The translations under genes were made by a program, and so were the position numbers. The notes under the pieces are model-generated. The model was not told the DNA's origin. It was given only the letters and a program-made list of their open reading frames with translations, and ran no database searches. Shown here piece after piece: positions 1 through 6,103 of a DNA stretch of 14,743 nucleotides (position 1 is the stretch's first letter; every line of letters begins with the position of its first letter). Location: the NCBI GenBank assembly GCA_964011675.1, contig CAXGPR010000080.1:1-14743 (forward strand), read 5' to 3'. The stretch is from GCA-2693325 sp964011675 (lineage in GTDB: Bacteria; Latescibacterota; UBA2968; UBA8231).

Positions 1-1
1 T

Positions 2-199
2 TTTAACGTCAAACCTGGTCTGTTGGGGTGGGCGCAAGCCAAGCACGAGTTTGATCTAGACTCCAAAGATTTTGTAGGTATTGCTCGTGAGCGGCTCGAA
101 TACGATTTGTATTACATAGAGAACATGACGCTCAAGCTCGACTTAAAGATTATGTTTCAGACTGTGTGGTTTGTTCTGGCAGGTAAAAGCACGCGCTAG
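2..199 (+). CDS. Polyprenyl glycosylphosphotransferase (bacterial sugar transferase), C-terminal end only
   Basis: The first 65 codons, in the frame starting at base 2, end at TAG 197-199; the start lies outside the window. The residues match the C-terminus of the bacterial sugar transferase family (PF02397, WcaJ/WbaP type): KPGLLGWAQ near the edge, then RLEYDLYYIEN, then LDLKIMFQTVWFVLAGK. Known members are membrane enzymes that transfer a sugar-1-phosphate from a nucleotide sugar to undecaprenyl phosphate, the first step of exopolysaccharide, capsule or O-antigen synthesis. The sugar cannot be told from this fragment. It points away from uppP (1633-2454), whose product recycles the same lipid carrier, so the left flank may be a surface-polysaccharide region. 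No convincing terminator follows in 200-282. Confidence 0.88.
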   Translation, partial: FNVKPGLLGWAQAKHEFDLDSKDFVGIARERLEYDLYYIENMTLKLDLKIMFQTVWFVLAGKSTR

Positions 200-282
200 A
201 CCGTACTAACCTTTCGACTATGCTCGATAACGTGTGTATCAGAGACGAGCGAGCCCCATCCCGCTGTGCTGAGTCACTGAGT

Positions 283-477
283 TTATTGGGTTGTATTTAG
301 GAGCACCCTGTTTCCGTGCAGGCAATCGGCCGCTTCCAGCCATTGGCTCGGCGTGAGGTTTTCCAATGGGGTGTATAGCAGGACTGTAGTGTGCTCGTGG
401 TTGGTGTTATATGCGGACTGTATACGCGCAGCTTTTCCGTCGATTGTGTGTAGATGCGTATTGTATAAATAGCCCAT
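283..477 (-). CDS. Small hypothetical ORF, 64 residues, doubtful
   Basis: An ATG-started ORF of 64 codons on the minus strand ending in TAA. I recognise no family. There is no purine-rich ribosome-binding site in front of the ATG. The C-terminal half has a plausible protein-like composition (LTPSQWLEAADCL). A segment resembling YN..H.H followed by LTP weakly recalls the end of an integrase-core transposase, but the match is too short to claim. It may be a gene remnant or a chance ORF. Together with 199-282 and 478-498, which hold nothing I can name, it forms the poorly coding stretch after the sugar transferase. Confidence 0.2.
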   Translation of the reverse strand: MGYLYNTHLHTIDGKAARIQSAYNTNHEHTTVLLYTPLENLTPSQWLEAADCLHGNRVLLNTTQ

Positions 478-498
478 GCGTGCGATAATACAAAAGTT

Positions 499-894
499 TC
501 ACTCGATTTTTTCTATCACAGAGACAATGCGGTTGCGTCCCAGCAACGTCGTCACATTAAGCGTCTGTCTCCAGCGACCACCGTCCGTTTTCTCAGTTCG
601 CTCGATTCGATAGTTGCGACCCTGCGGTGCGGTGCGCACACGCATGACCGGGGCAATTTCGTTAATACCCTTGACCTCTATCGAACAGCTGGCCTTGTCC
701 ACGGATGTGACGGTTGCTCGTCGTGTTGCGTTGGCCAACGCGTGCTGCTGGCAGCGAGCGCTCCGCACGGTGGTGCCGGAACTAGCGCGCAGACTAGGGA
801 ATGGCAAGTGTGCCCATGGCAAAAATCCGATGGTGTATGGGATGGGTGCAAAGAGCCTAATGGACGCCGCGCGGATTGACGCGCAGCGTTTCAA
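499..894 (-). CDS. Hypothetical protein or remnant downstream of the aldolase gene
   Basis: This minus-strand frame is open for 131 codons. It needs a TTG start at 894, inside the 3' end of the aldolase gene, or a TTG at 820-822, which would give 107 residues; neither has a clear ribosome-binding site. Codons over roughly 499-720 follow a purine-N-pyrimidine bias typical of real genes, so the frame itself is probably coding or once was. The C-terminal ~70 residues are basic and look beta-rich (CSIEVKGI, RNYRIERTEK, NRIVSVIEKIE). I do not recognise a family. It may be a short protein translated with the uppP-aldolase operon, or the tail of a decayed gene. Start and function are uncertain. Confidence 0.35.
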   Translation of the reverse strand: MKRCASIRAASIRLFAPIPYTIGFLPWAHLPFPSLRASSGTTVRSARCQQHALANATRRATVTSVDKASCSIEVKGINEIAPVMRVRTAPQGRNYRIERTEKTDGGRWRQTLNVTTLLGRNRIVSVIEKIE

Positions 895-1636
895 AGTATC
901 CGGCCAGCGCCTGCGTGCCGTAGTTGAGAGCGCTGCCCACGTTGAGAAAGCGATAGCCCCAGCGAACCTTTTGTTGTATGTCTGCTACGTCCGCTAGGGT
1001 GGTGGCCGTCACTAATCCCGTTCCTTCCAGGCGCTTAGGCACCTCTTCCATGATGCTCTGCACCTGCGGTGAGTTGGTGTCGCAGAGGGTACCGACAGTG
1101 GCAGATAAGTCGAGGGGACCGACCATGATTACGTCGATGCCGGGAACCTGCTTGATTTCGTCTAGGTTGTCGTAGGCCATTTGACTTTCCATTTGTACGA
1201 CGAGCAGGGTTTCCTCGTTCGCCGTCTGTATGACGGTGTCCCAATCCTCGCCGGCCACGCGCGTCCACATAGGCGATATGCCGCGCTGGCCCTCGGGGGC
1301 GTAGCGCGCATACTGCACGGCGCGCTCGGCCTGTTCAGCGGTGTCGATCTGGGGTACCATAACGGCAACGGCCCCCACATCATAGGCCTTCTTTATGAGC
1401 GCGGGATCGTTCCAGGCCACGCGAATCATCGGCGCTACGCCGCGCATGCGCGCTAGGACGGGCAGGTAGTCGAGTGCTTCGGAGCCGTAGGGCATGTGCT
1501 CGGTATCGATCCACAAAAAATCAGGCTTTGTGCTCAGGATAGAACCCGCTACGTGCGGCGTAAAGGCGGGCAGACCCGAACCAAAAATGATTTCGCCGTT
1601 TTGCAGGCGTTTCTTAAGTGTGTTGGGATAGGTCAT
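857..1636 (-). CDS. HpcH/HpaI family aldolase (2-keto-3-deoxy sugar acid / 4-hydroxy-2-oxo acid type)
   Basis: A 259-residue cytoplasmic class II pyruvate aldolase; the family usually has 250-270 residues. Family members reversibly cleave 2-keto-3-deoxy acids, 4-hydroxy-2-oxo acids or similar substrates into pyruvate (or another 2-oxo acid) plus an aldehyde, using a divalent metal. Residues that line up with E. coli HpaI are all present: D44 and H47 in WIDTEH, R72 in MIRV for the pyruvate carboxylate, D86, metal ligands E150 (QMES) and D176 (GPLDLSA). The ATG at 1636 overlaps the uppP stop as ATGA, so translation is probably coupled. The gene points away from a sugar-acid dehydratase gene across a shared control region, which suggests a 2-keto-3-deoxy-sugar-acid substrate. 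Exact substrate unknown; citrate-lyase-beta-like activity is less likely given the full HpaI residue set. Confidence 0.9.
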   Translation of the reverse strand: MTYPNTLKKRLQNGEIIFGSGLPAFTPHVAGSILSTKPDFLWIDTEHMPYGSEALDYLPVLARMRGVAPMIRVAWNDPALIKKAYDVGAVAVMVPQIDTAEQAERAVQYARYAPEGQRGISPMWTRVAGEDWDTVIQTANEETLLVVQMESQMAYDNLDEIKQVPGIDVIMVGPLDLSATVGTLCDTNSPQVQSIMEEVPKRLEGTGLVTATTLADVADIQQKVRWGYRFLNVGSALNYGTQALAGYFETLRVNPRGVH

Positions 1637-2454
1637 GGTGTGCTCCCCGTGCTAAATCCATACAGTATGAGGCTGCCGAGGCCGATGCGGTACAGCGAGA
1701 AGACGTCGGTTCCATAGTGCTCGAGAAAGCGGAGTAAAAATCCAATGGAGGCATAGCCGCTGACGGCGGCGGCCAATATACCCACGCCTATGTTGATGAG
1801 TCCCTCTTCGCCGAGCCCACCCTCAAGCAGGTCGAGAAATTCGAGCAGTCCGCTAGCTCCAATAGCTGGGAGGCCCAATAGAAAAGAGAAACGCGCGGCT
1901 TCTGCCCGTTTTAGACCGACAAAGAGCCCTCCCATGATCGTCGACCCCGAGCGCGAACAGCCGGGAATCAGTGCTAGTGCTTGGCACAGGCCTATGCACT
2001 GAATTTGCCAGAAGCTCAGCTGCTGCATATCGAACTGGCGCTTGCCCAAGCGTTCGGCTGCCATCAGCACGACCGCCAGCGTAATCAGCGCGCTACCTAT
2101 GATGTGTAACCCGCGCGCCTCTGTCTCGATGAAGTCCTTAAAGCTTAGGCCGATGACGGCAATGGGCAGGGTGCCTACGGCGATAGAGAAGGCCAACAGT
2201 GTTTCCGGGCTGCGCTTAAAATTTCGGTGACGCAGGCCGTCAAAAGCCGCTACAACGAGCATTTTAACGTCGCTAGCAAAGTAGATAAATACGGCGAAGA
2301 GCGTGCCTAGCTGAATGACCGCAGAGAACGCAATGCCCGGATCACCCCAGCCGAGATAGTGGGGCACGATGCGCAGGTGGGCCGTGCTGCTGATGGGCAG
2401 AAATTCGGTAAGTCCCTGCACGACGCCGAGAACGAGGGCTTGCCACCAATTCAT
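1633..2454 (-). CDS. uppP: Undecaprenyl-diphosphatase (UppP/BacA)
   Basis: A 273-residue polytopic membrane protein, the same length as E. coli UppP. It dephosphorylates undecaprenyl diphosphate to the monophosphate carrier used for peptidoglycan and surface polysaccharides; overexpression of the family gives bacitracin resistance. Both signatures are present: (E/Q)xxxE as Q13-E17 in QGLTEFLPISS, followed by H26, and PGxSRSxxT as P164-T172 (PGCSRSGST). About seven or eight hydrophobic segments follow the family pattern. The start is ATG at 2454; the region before it is only weakly Shine-Dalgarno-like (GGACGG). It is the first gene of a two-gene minus-strand unit and its stop overlaps the aldolase start by four bases. 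Pairing with a catabolic aldolase is unusual. The sugar transferase at the left edge uses the same lipid carrier. Confidence 0.96.
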   Translation of the reverse strand: MNWWQALVLGVVQGLTEFLPISSTAHLRIVPHYLGWGDPGIAFSAVIQLGTLFAVFIYFASDVKMLVVAAFDGLRHRNFKRSPETLLAFSIAVGTLPIAVIGLSFKDFIETEARGLHIIGSALITLAVVLMAAERLGKRQFDMQQLSFWQIQCIGLCQALALIPGCSRSGSTIMGGLFVGLKRAEAARFSFLLGLPAIGASGLLEFLDLLEGGLGEEGLINIGVGILAAAVSGYASIGFLLRFLEHYGTDVFSLYRIGLGSLILYGFSTGSTP

Positions 2455-2481
2455 AAAAACCGTCCGTTGAAAGTTCGAGGC

Positions 2482-2510
2482 AAACTAACGACGAGGTGAT
2501 TTCTTGACAA
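2482..2510 (-). promoter_or_regulatory. Candidate sigma70-type promoter for uppP-aldolase
   Basis: Read on the minus strand, TTGTCA (2510-2505) is followed after 17 bases by TAGTTT (2487-2482). This places the transcription start about 20 bases before the uppP ATG. The -35 is five of six to consensus, the -10 is weak. Its -35 overlaps the -35 of the plus-strand promoter, so the two would fire back to back. Prediction by eye only. Confidence 0.35.
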
Positions 2511-2532
2511 GTTTTCTGAAGAGGTCTTAGCT
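2504..2532 (+). promoter_or_regulatory. Candidate sigma70-type promoter for the dehydratase-kinase-hydrolase operon
   Basis: A perfect TTGACA at 2504-2509 is followed after 17 bases by TTAGCT at 2527-2532, which keeps the T1, A2 and T6 positions of a -10 box. The predicted start near 2539 gives a leader of about 150 bases before the ATG at 2692. The weak -10 suggests an activator or tight control. Confidence 0.4.
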
Positions 2533-2538
2533 TGAACT

Positions 2539-2552
2539 TGTCTGTTCAGACA
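2539..2552. promoter_or_regulatory. Candidate operator palindrome at the predicted start site
   Basis: TGTCTG-TT-CAGACA is an inverted repeat of two 6-base arms around a 2-base centre. It sits right after the candidate -10 box of the plus-strand operon, where a repressor would block initiation. GntR-family regulators of sugar-acid genes bind short TTGTC/GACAA-like palindromes, but no regulator gene is in the window and the assignment is only a guess. A second small hairpin, CACAC/GTGTG (2551-2565), overlaps its right end. Confidence 0.3.
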
Positions 2553-2643
2553 CACGGCCTGTGTGCTAGGCAATTTGATCAGAGTGTGCGGCCGTAGCAT
2601 CTTATTAGGTCGCGCAGTGCAGATTTACGAATAGAGTAGGCCA

Positions 2644-2659
2644 CACTGCGCTGGCAGTG
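2644..2659 (+). repeat. Short inverted repeat in the dehydratase mRNA leader
   Basis: CACTGC-GCTG-GCAGTG forms a 6-base-pair hairpin with a 4-base loop. It lies 20 bases before the GGAG ribosome-binding site (2680-2683) of the gene at 2692. There is no T-run, so it is not a terminator. It could be an operator or mRNA structure; significance is low at this length. Confidence 0.25.
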
Positions 2660-2691
2660 CGACTCAAAACATAACATCTGGAGTATGTAAA

Positions 2692-3897
2692 ATGGCGGAA
2701 ACGGTAACTATAAAAGACGTGCAGACTATCTTAACGCAGCCGGCCGGTTCAAAGCTGGTAATCGTGAAGATTATAACCTCGGACGACGGTCTGTACGGCT
2801 TGGGCTGTGCGACTTTTACGCAGCGATTTATGGCTGTCAAGACGGCTATCGAAGAGCATCTCAAACCCTTTTTAATCGGTCGCGACGTCGACCGGATTGA
2901 AGAGATTTGGCAGATGTCGATGGTCAACAGCTACTGGCGCAACGGCCCCGTGCTGAACAATGCCATTTCCGGGGTCGATCAGGCCCTGTGGGATATTAAA
3001 GGCAAGCGCGCCAATATGCCGGTATACCAACTCTTGGGTGGTAAGTGTCGCGAAGGCGCAGCCGTTTACGGTCATGCCGGCGGTGGCACGCCTGAAGAAG
3101 TTGTGGAGAGCATCCAACAGTTTCAGGAGATGGGTTACCGCTATATCCGCTGTCAGATGGGTGGCTACGGGGGCAAGGCCGAGAAGATGGTCAAACCGGA
3201 GAATGCACCCGAAGGGGCCTACTACAGTCGCAAAGAGTACATGATGAATCACCTGCATATGTTTGAGCACGTGCGCAAGGAACTGGGCTTCGAAGTGGAG
3301 CTGCTGCACGATATTCACGAGCGTTTGCAGCCGATTGAAGCAGTGGGTTTTGCCAAAGATATGGAAGAGTTTAAGCTGTTTTTTCTCGAAGACGCGTTGG
3401 CTCCGGAAGATATTGAATGGTTCCGCAACATTCGCGAACAGTGCTCGACGCCAATTGCCATGGGCGAATTGTTTAACCATCCACGCGAGTGGACGCCACT
3501 GGTAGAGGGTCGTCTAATTGATTTCTTGCGCATGCACGTCTCTCAGATGGGGGGCATTACGCCTGCGCGCAACGTCGCGGCTTTTGGTAATATGTACGGT
3601 ATTCGCACCGCCTGGCACGGTCCGGGAGACACATCGCCCGTGGGACATGCGGCCAACCTGCACCTGGATCTGTGGGCACCCAATTTTGGCATTCAGGAGT
3701 GGTGCCGTTTTCCCGAGCACGTCTACGAGATGTTCCCCGGCTTGCCCGAGGTCCGCAACGGCTATATGTATCCGAGCGACGGGCCGGGATTGGGCATAGA
3801 TGTCGACGAGGAACTGGCCGCTAAATATCCCTGCACCAACGAGGTCATCGGATGGACGCAGACCCGTCTGCCCGACGGCAGCCCGGCGCGTCCATAG
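2692..3897 (+). CDS. Enolase-superfamily sugar-acid dehydratase, D-mannonate dehydratase (ManD/RspA) subgroup
   Basis: A 401-residue soluble enzyme with the capping domain at about 1-120 and the barrel after it, the usual length. ManD enzymes dehydrate D-mannonate (some D-gluconate) to 2-keto-3-deoxy-D-gluconate with Mg2+. Visible active-site residues: metal ligands D207, E233 (LEDA) and E259 (GELF); H209 in HDIHER, the ManD-subgroup histidine; R153 in YIRCQ, equivalent to ManD R147; H309 in AWHGP; E336 in NFGIQE. The mobile-loop tyrosine that pairs with the arginine in characterised ManD (Y159 of the Novosphingobium enzyme) has no clear counterpart; the loop is GGYGGK, then a different sequence. 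Start ATG has GGAG eight bases upstream. It leads an operon whose next gene begins 9 bases after its stop. The substrate could be mannonate, gluconate or another aldonate. Confidence 0.9.
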   Translation: MAETVTIKDVQTILTQPAGSKLVIVKIITSDDGLYGLGCATFTQRFMAVKTAIEEHLKPFLIGRDVDRIEEIWQMSMVNSYWRNGPVLNNAISGVDQALWDIKGKRANMPVYQLLGGKCREGAAVYGHAGGGTPEEVVESIQQFQEMGYRYIRCQMGGYGGKAEKMVKPENAPEGAYYSRKEYMMNHLHMFEHVRKELGFEVELLHDIHERLQPIEAVGFAKDMEEFKLFFLEDALAPEDIEWFRNIREQCSTPIAMGELFNHPREWTPLVEGRLIDFLRMHVSQMGGITPARNVAAFGNMYGIRTAWHGPGDTSPVGHAANLHLDLWAPNFGIQEWCRFPEHVYEMFPGLPEVRNGYMYPSDGPGLGIDVDEELAAKYPCTNEVIGWTQTRLPDGSPARP

Positions 3898-3906
3898 GGG
3901 TTGGGT

Positions 3907-5088
3907 ATGAAGGTTCTCGTTTCTAATCTAGGCAGCACGTCGTTTAAGTACAAGGTCTTTGATATGCCGTCAGCTCGCGTGCTCGCGCGCGGCGGCATGG
4001 ACCGCATCGGCGGAGAAGGCTCGGTGCACCGCTATCAAATCGGCGACGGAGATACGATTGAACAGGCTTGTAGCCTGCCTGATCACGCCCGGGCTATCGA
4101 CGAAGCGCTGGCGCGGCTGGTCGGCCAAGGCGGCGTGCTGCAGTCGATTGAGGAACTGGCGGCCGTTGGCTTCAAGGCCGTGCATGCGCGCAGCATTTCG
4201 GGCGTCGTTGAGTTGGACGACGACGTAGTTGGTCGAATGGAGGACTTTTATCCGCTTGCCCCGGCGCACAACCCGGCCTACGTGGCGGCCATGCGTCAAT
4301 TTGAGCGCGTGGCGCCACAGGCTCGCCGTGTTGGCTGTTTTGAAACGGCTTTTCACGGCACGGCACCGCTGCGCCGTCAACTGTATGCTGTGCCCTATGA
4401 ATGGTATGAGGAATACGGCGTTAAGCGCTATGGCTTTCACGGGGCAAGTCATCGCTATGCAGCAGAAAAAGTGATTGAGTTAGAGGGGTGCGACGACCTG
4501 CGCCACGTCAATATGCACCTGGGGGGATCTTCGTCGCTGTGCATGATTAAGGGCGGCGTATCGCTCGGCGCTTCGCACGGGCTGAGTCCGCAGGGCGGGT
4601 TGCCGCAGAACAACCGCATCGGTGATCTCGATCCTTACGCGCTCGACTTAGTCATGCGCAATAAGGGGCTCTCTTTTGACGAGGTGCTGGAGGTCTGTGC
4701 TTCACAGAGCGGTTTGCAGGGGCTGTGTGGCCACAACGACGTGCGCGATATACAAGAGGGTGCCGTTGCCGGAGACGAGCGCTGCATGCTGGCATTGGAG
4801 GTGCTCGCCACGGCGGCGCGCGACTATCTGGGTGCTTACGTTGTTGAGATGGGAGGTCTCGACGCGGTTAGTTTCACCGGCGGGATCGGCGAACATTCCT
4901 CAATCGTGCGCGGATTGATTCTGCGGGATTTAGAATTCTTAGGCGTGCAGATGGATGTGGAGAAAAACGAACAGGTGCATGGCGAGGGAACCTTACACGC
5001 CGAAGGGAGTCGCGTGCATATTCATGTTATAATGACGGACGAGGAGCTCGTCGTGGCGCGTCAAACCTACGAATTTTTACAGTTATAG
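3907..5088 (+). CDS. Divergent acetate-kinase-like carboxylate kinase
   Basis: A 393-residue ASKHA-fold kinase of the acetate/propionate kinase family (usually about 400). AckA makes acyl phosphate from carboxylate and ATP, or the reverse. ATG 3907 with AGGGG upstream is preferred over TTG 3901 because MKVLVSNLGSTS aligns with the family N-terminus. Conserved: N7, S10, S12, H121 (LAPAHNP), F177-H178 (RYGFHGASH), R237 (NNRIGD), D278 and R280, FTGGIGE, and the E in TDEEL. Altered relative to Methanosarcina AckA: R91 to K90 and the HGG motif to HAR (FKAVHAR), catalytic D148 to E146 (CFETAFH), and N211 to G207 (HLGGSSS). These positions bind the carboxylate, Mg or phosphate, so substrate or activity may differ. 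It lies between a sugar-acid dehydratase and a hydrolase. Butyrate kinase is less likely because the LAP.HNP and YGFHG motifs are AckA-like. Confidence 0.88.
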   Translation: MKVLVSNLGSTSFKYKVFDMPSARVLARGGMDRIGGEGSVHRYQIGDGDTIEQACSLPDHARAIDEALARLVGQGGVLQSIEELAAVGFKAVHARSISGVVELDDDVVGRMEDFYPLAPAHNPAYVAAMRQFERVAPQARRVGCFETAFHGTAPLRRQLYAVPYEWYEEYGVKRYGFHGASHRYAAEKVIELEGCDDLRHVNMHLGGSSSLCMIKGGVSLGASHGLSPQGGLPQNNRIGDLDPYALDLVMRNKGLSFDEVLEVCASQSGLQGLCGHNDVRDIQEGAVAGDERCMLALEVLATAARDYLGAYVVEMGGLDAVSFTGGIGEHSSIVRGLILRDLEFLGVQMDVEKNEQVHGEGTLHAEGSRVHIHVIMTDEELVVARQTYEFLQL

Positions 5089-5096
5089 GGAGAATT

Positions 5097-5822
5097 ATGT
5101 TTGGAAATATAGAAAACGGTGCAGGCGAGCGGCTCGACTACTCTTTTCACGAGGGCTCTGCTGACAGTCGCGATATTGTCGTTATCGGTCACGGCGTCAC
5201 CGGTAATAAAGACAGACCTTTTGTCATTGCCTTAGCGGAGGGGCTGTCCTCAGTTGGAATTAATGCGCTGCGTTTTTCTTTTGCTGGCAACGGTGATTCG
5301 GATGGCCGATTTGTTGATGCGACTATTTCAAAGGAAGTTGAAGATCTAGGTTCTGTACTGGAAATGTTGCAGGGTTACCGCGTTGCTTACGTGGGTCACA
5401 GCATGGGAGGAGCTGTGGGCGTGCTTCGTGCTAGCCGTGATAAGCACATTGGACTGTTAGTGTCATTGGCTGGTATGGTGCATACACAAGCATTTGCTGA
5501 CCGTGAGTTTGGTGATGTGCAACCGGGTAACGGATTCATGTGGGAAGACGAAGATTGCCCTCTTTCACAGCAGTATATAGATGACATGGCGCAGATTGAT
5601 TCTGTAGTAGAAATAGGAGCTAAAATCGCTGTGCCTTGGCTGCTGGTGCACGGCAGCCAAGACGATGTCGTGCCACTGCAAGACACCAGCGATATCATCG
5701 CACGTGCGGCCCTTGGTGCTGATTTGGTAGTTTTAGATGGAGCTAACCACGTATTCAGCGATCACTCTGATCAAATGGTCCAAGTGGTTGTCGAATGGAT
5801 GCAGCGCCAGTTTAATTCCTGA
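5097..5822 (+). CDS. Alpha/beta hydrolase (serine esterase-like)
   Basis: A 241-residue single-domain alpha/beta hydrolase without signal peptide, so cytoplasmic. Visible elements: HGVTGNKD (32-39) as the oxyanion loop after the first core strand; nucleophile S102 in GHSMGG; acid D189 or D190 in HGSQDDVVP; histidine H218 in GANHVF. The short region between the nucleophile and the acid gives only a small lid (about 127-175). Family members hydrolyse esters, thioesters or lactones, often acyl chains like those of feruloyl esterases; substrate cannot be assigned. It starts 8 bases after the kinase stop with AGGGAGA overlapping that stop, so it is third in the same operon. Base composition becomes more AT-rich than in the first two genes. 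A role in releasing or removing acyl groups upstream of the kinase would fit but is inference. Confidence 0.88.
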   Translation: MFGNIENGAGERLDYSFHEGSADSRDIVVIGHGVTGNKDRPFVIALAEGLSSVGINALRFSFAGNGDSDGRFVDATISKEVEDLGSVLEMLQGYRVAYVGHSMGGAVGVLRASRDKHIGLLVSLAGMVHTQAFADREFGDVQPGNGFMWEDEDCPLSQQYIDDMAQIDSVVEIGAKIAVPWLLVHGSQDDVVPLQDTSDIIARAALGADLVVLDGANHVFSDHSDQMVQVVVEWMQRQFNS

Positions 5823-6103
5823 TTAGTTAGACCTTTGTTAGTGGTTAAAACTTTTATGAGATTTTTTTCGAGTGTTTGATAGGGAACTCGTATATATTGC
5901 AAATAAAGTGGTTTTTTTTCGATTTATAATTTTTTAAGTAATTGTTTTATAGTTTTTTACGTAAATTGTTAATTGGTATTTAGTAGCGACTAAAAAAATG
6001 TTGGAACTCGAAGCCTTTTAACTGGTCGAAAGTACGATATATTCTTTTTTCTATAGACCGGCAATTTACGAAAAAAAACTTTTCTAATTCATTCGAATAG
6101 TAA
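5823..6103. other. AT-rich intergenic region before the cytochrome gene
   Basis: These 281 bases are far richer in A and T than the rest of the window, with several T- and A-runs. No ORF, tRNA or clear terminator was found. A consensus TATAAT at 5925-5930 lacks a well-placed -35; TATATT at 6038-6043 has only a weak TTTTAA before it. GGAACTCG occurs twice (5883-5890 and 6003-6010). The region must carry the promoter of the cytochrome operon if that is not read through from the hydrolase; I cannot choose one. Confidence 0.5.

Noticed and set aside
223..250. GCTCG/CGAGC inverted repeat as a terminator for the sugar transferase gene
   Set aside because: The stem is only 5 base pairs with a loop of about 18 bases and no T-run.
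614..997. 127-residue plus-strand ORF over the aldolase 3' end
   Set aside because: It overlaps the conserved aldolase C-terminus on the other strand, has no ribosome-binding site and shows no recognisable domain.
2872..3480. 202-residue minus-strand ORF
   Set aside because: It lies wholly antisense to the dehydratase gene, whose conserved motifs cover the same bases.
3901..3906. TTG start two codons before the kinase ATG
   Set aside because: ATG 3907 gives the family N-terminus and puts AGGGG at the right distance; the TTG would overlap the ribosome-binding site.
3970..4452. 160-residue minus-strand ORF
   Set aside because: Antisense to conserved kinase motifs, and rich in Ala/Arg/His like a shadow frame.
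5883..6010. Repeated GGAACTCG in the AT-rich spacer as a paired regulator site
   Set aside because: Only eight bases match, 120 bases apart, with unrelated flanks; this can occur by chance.
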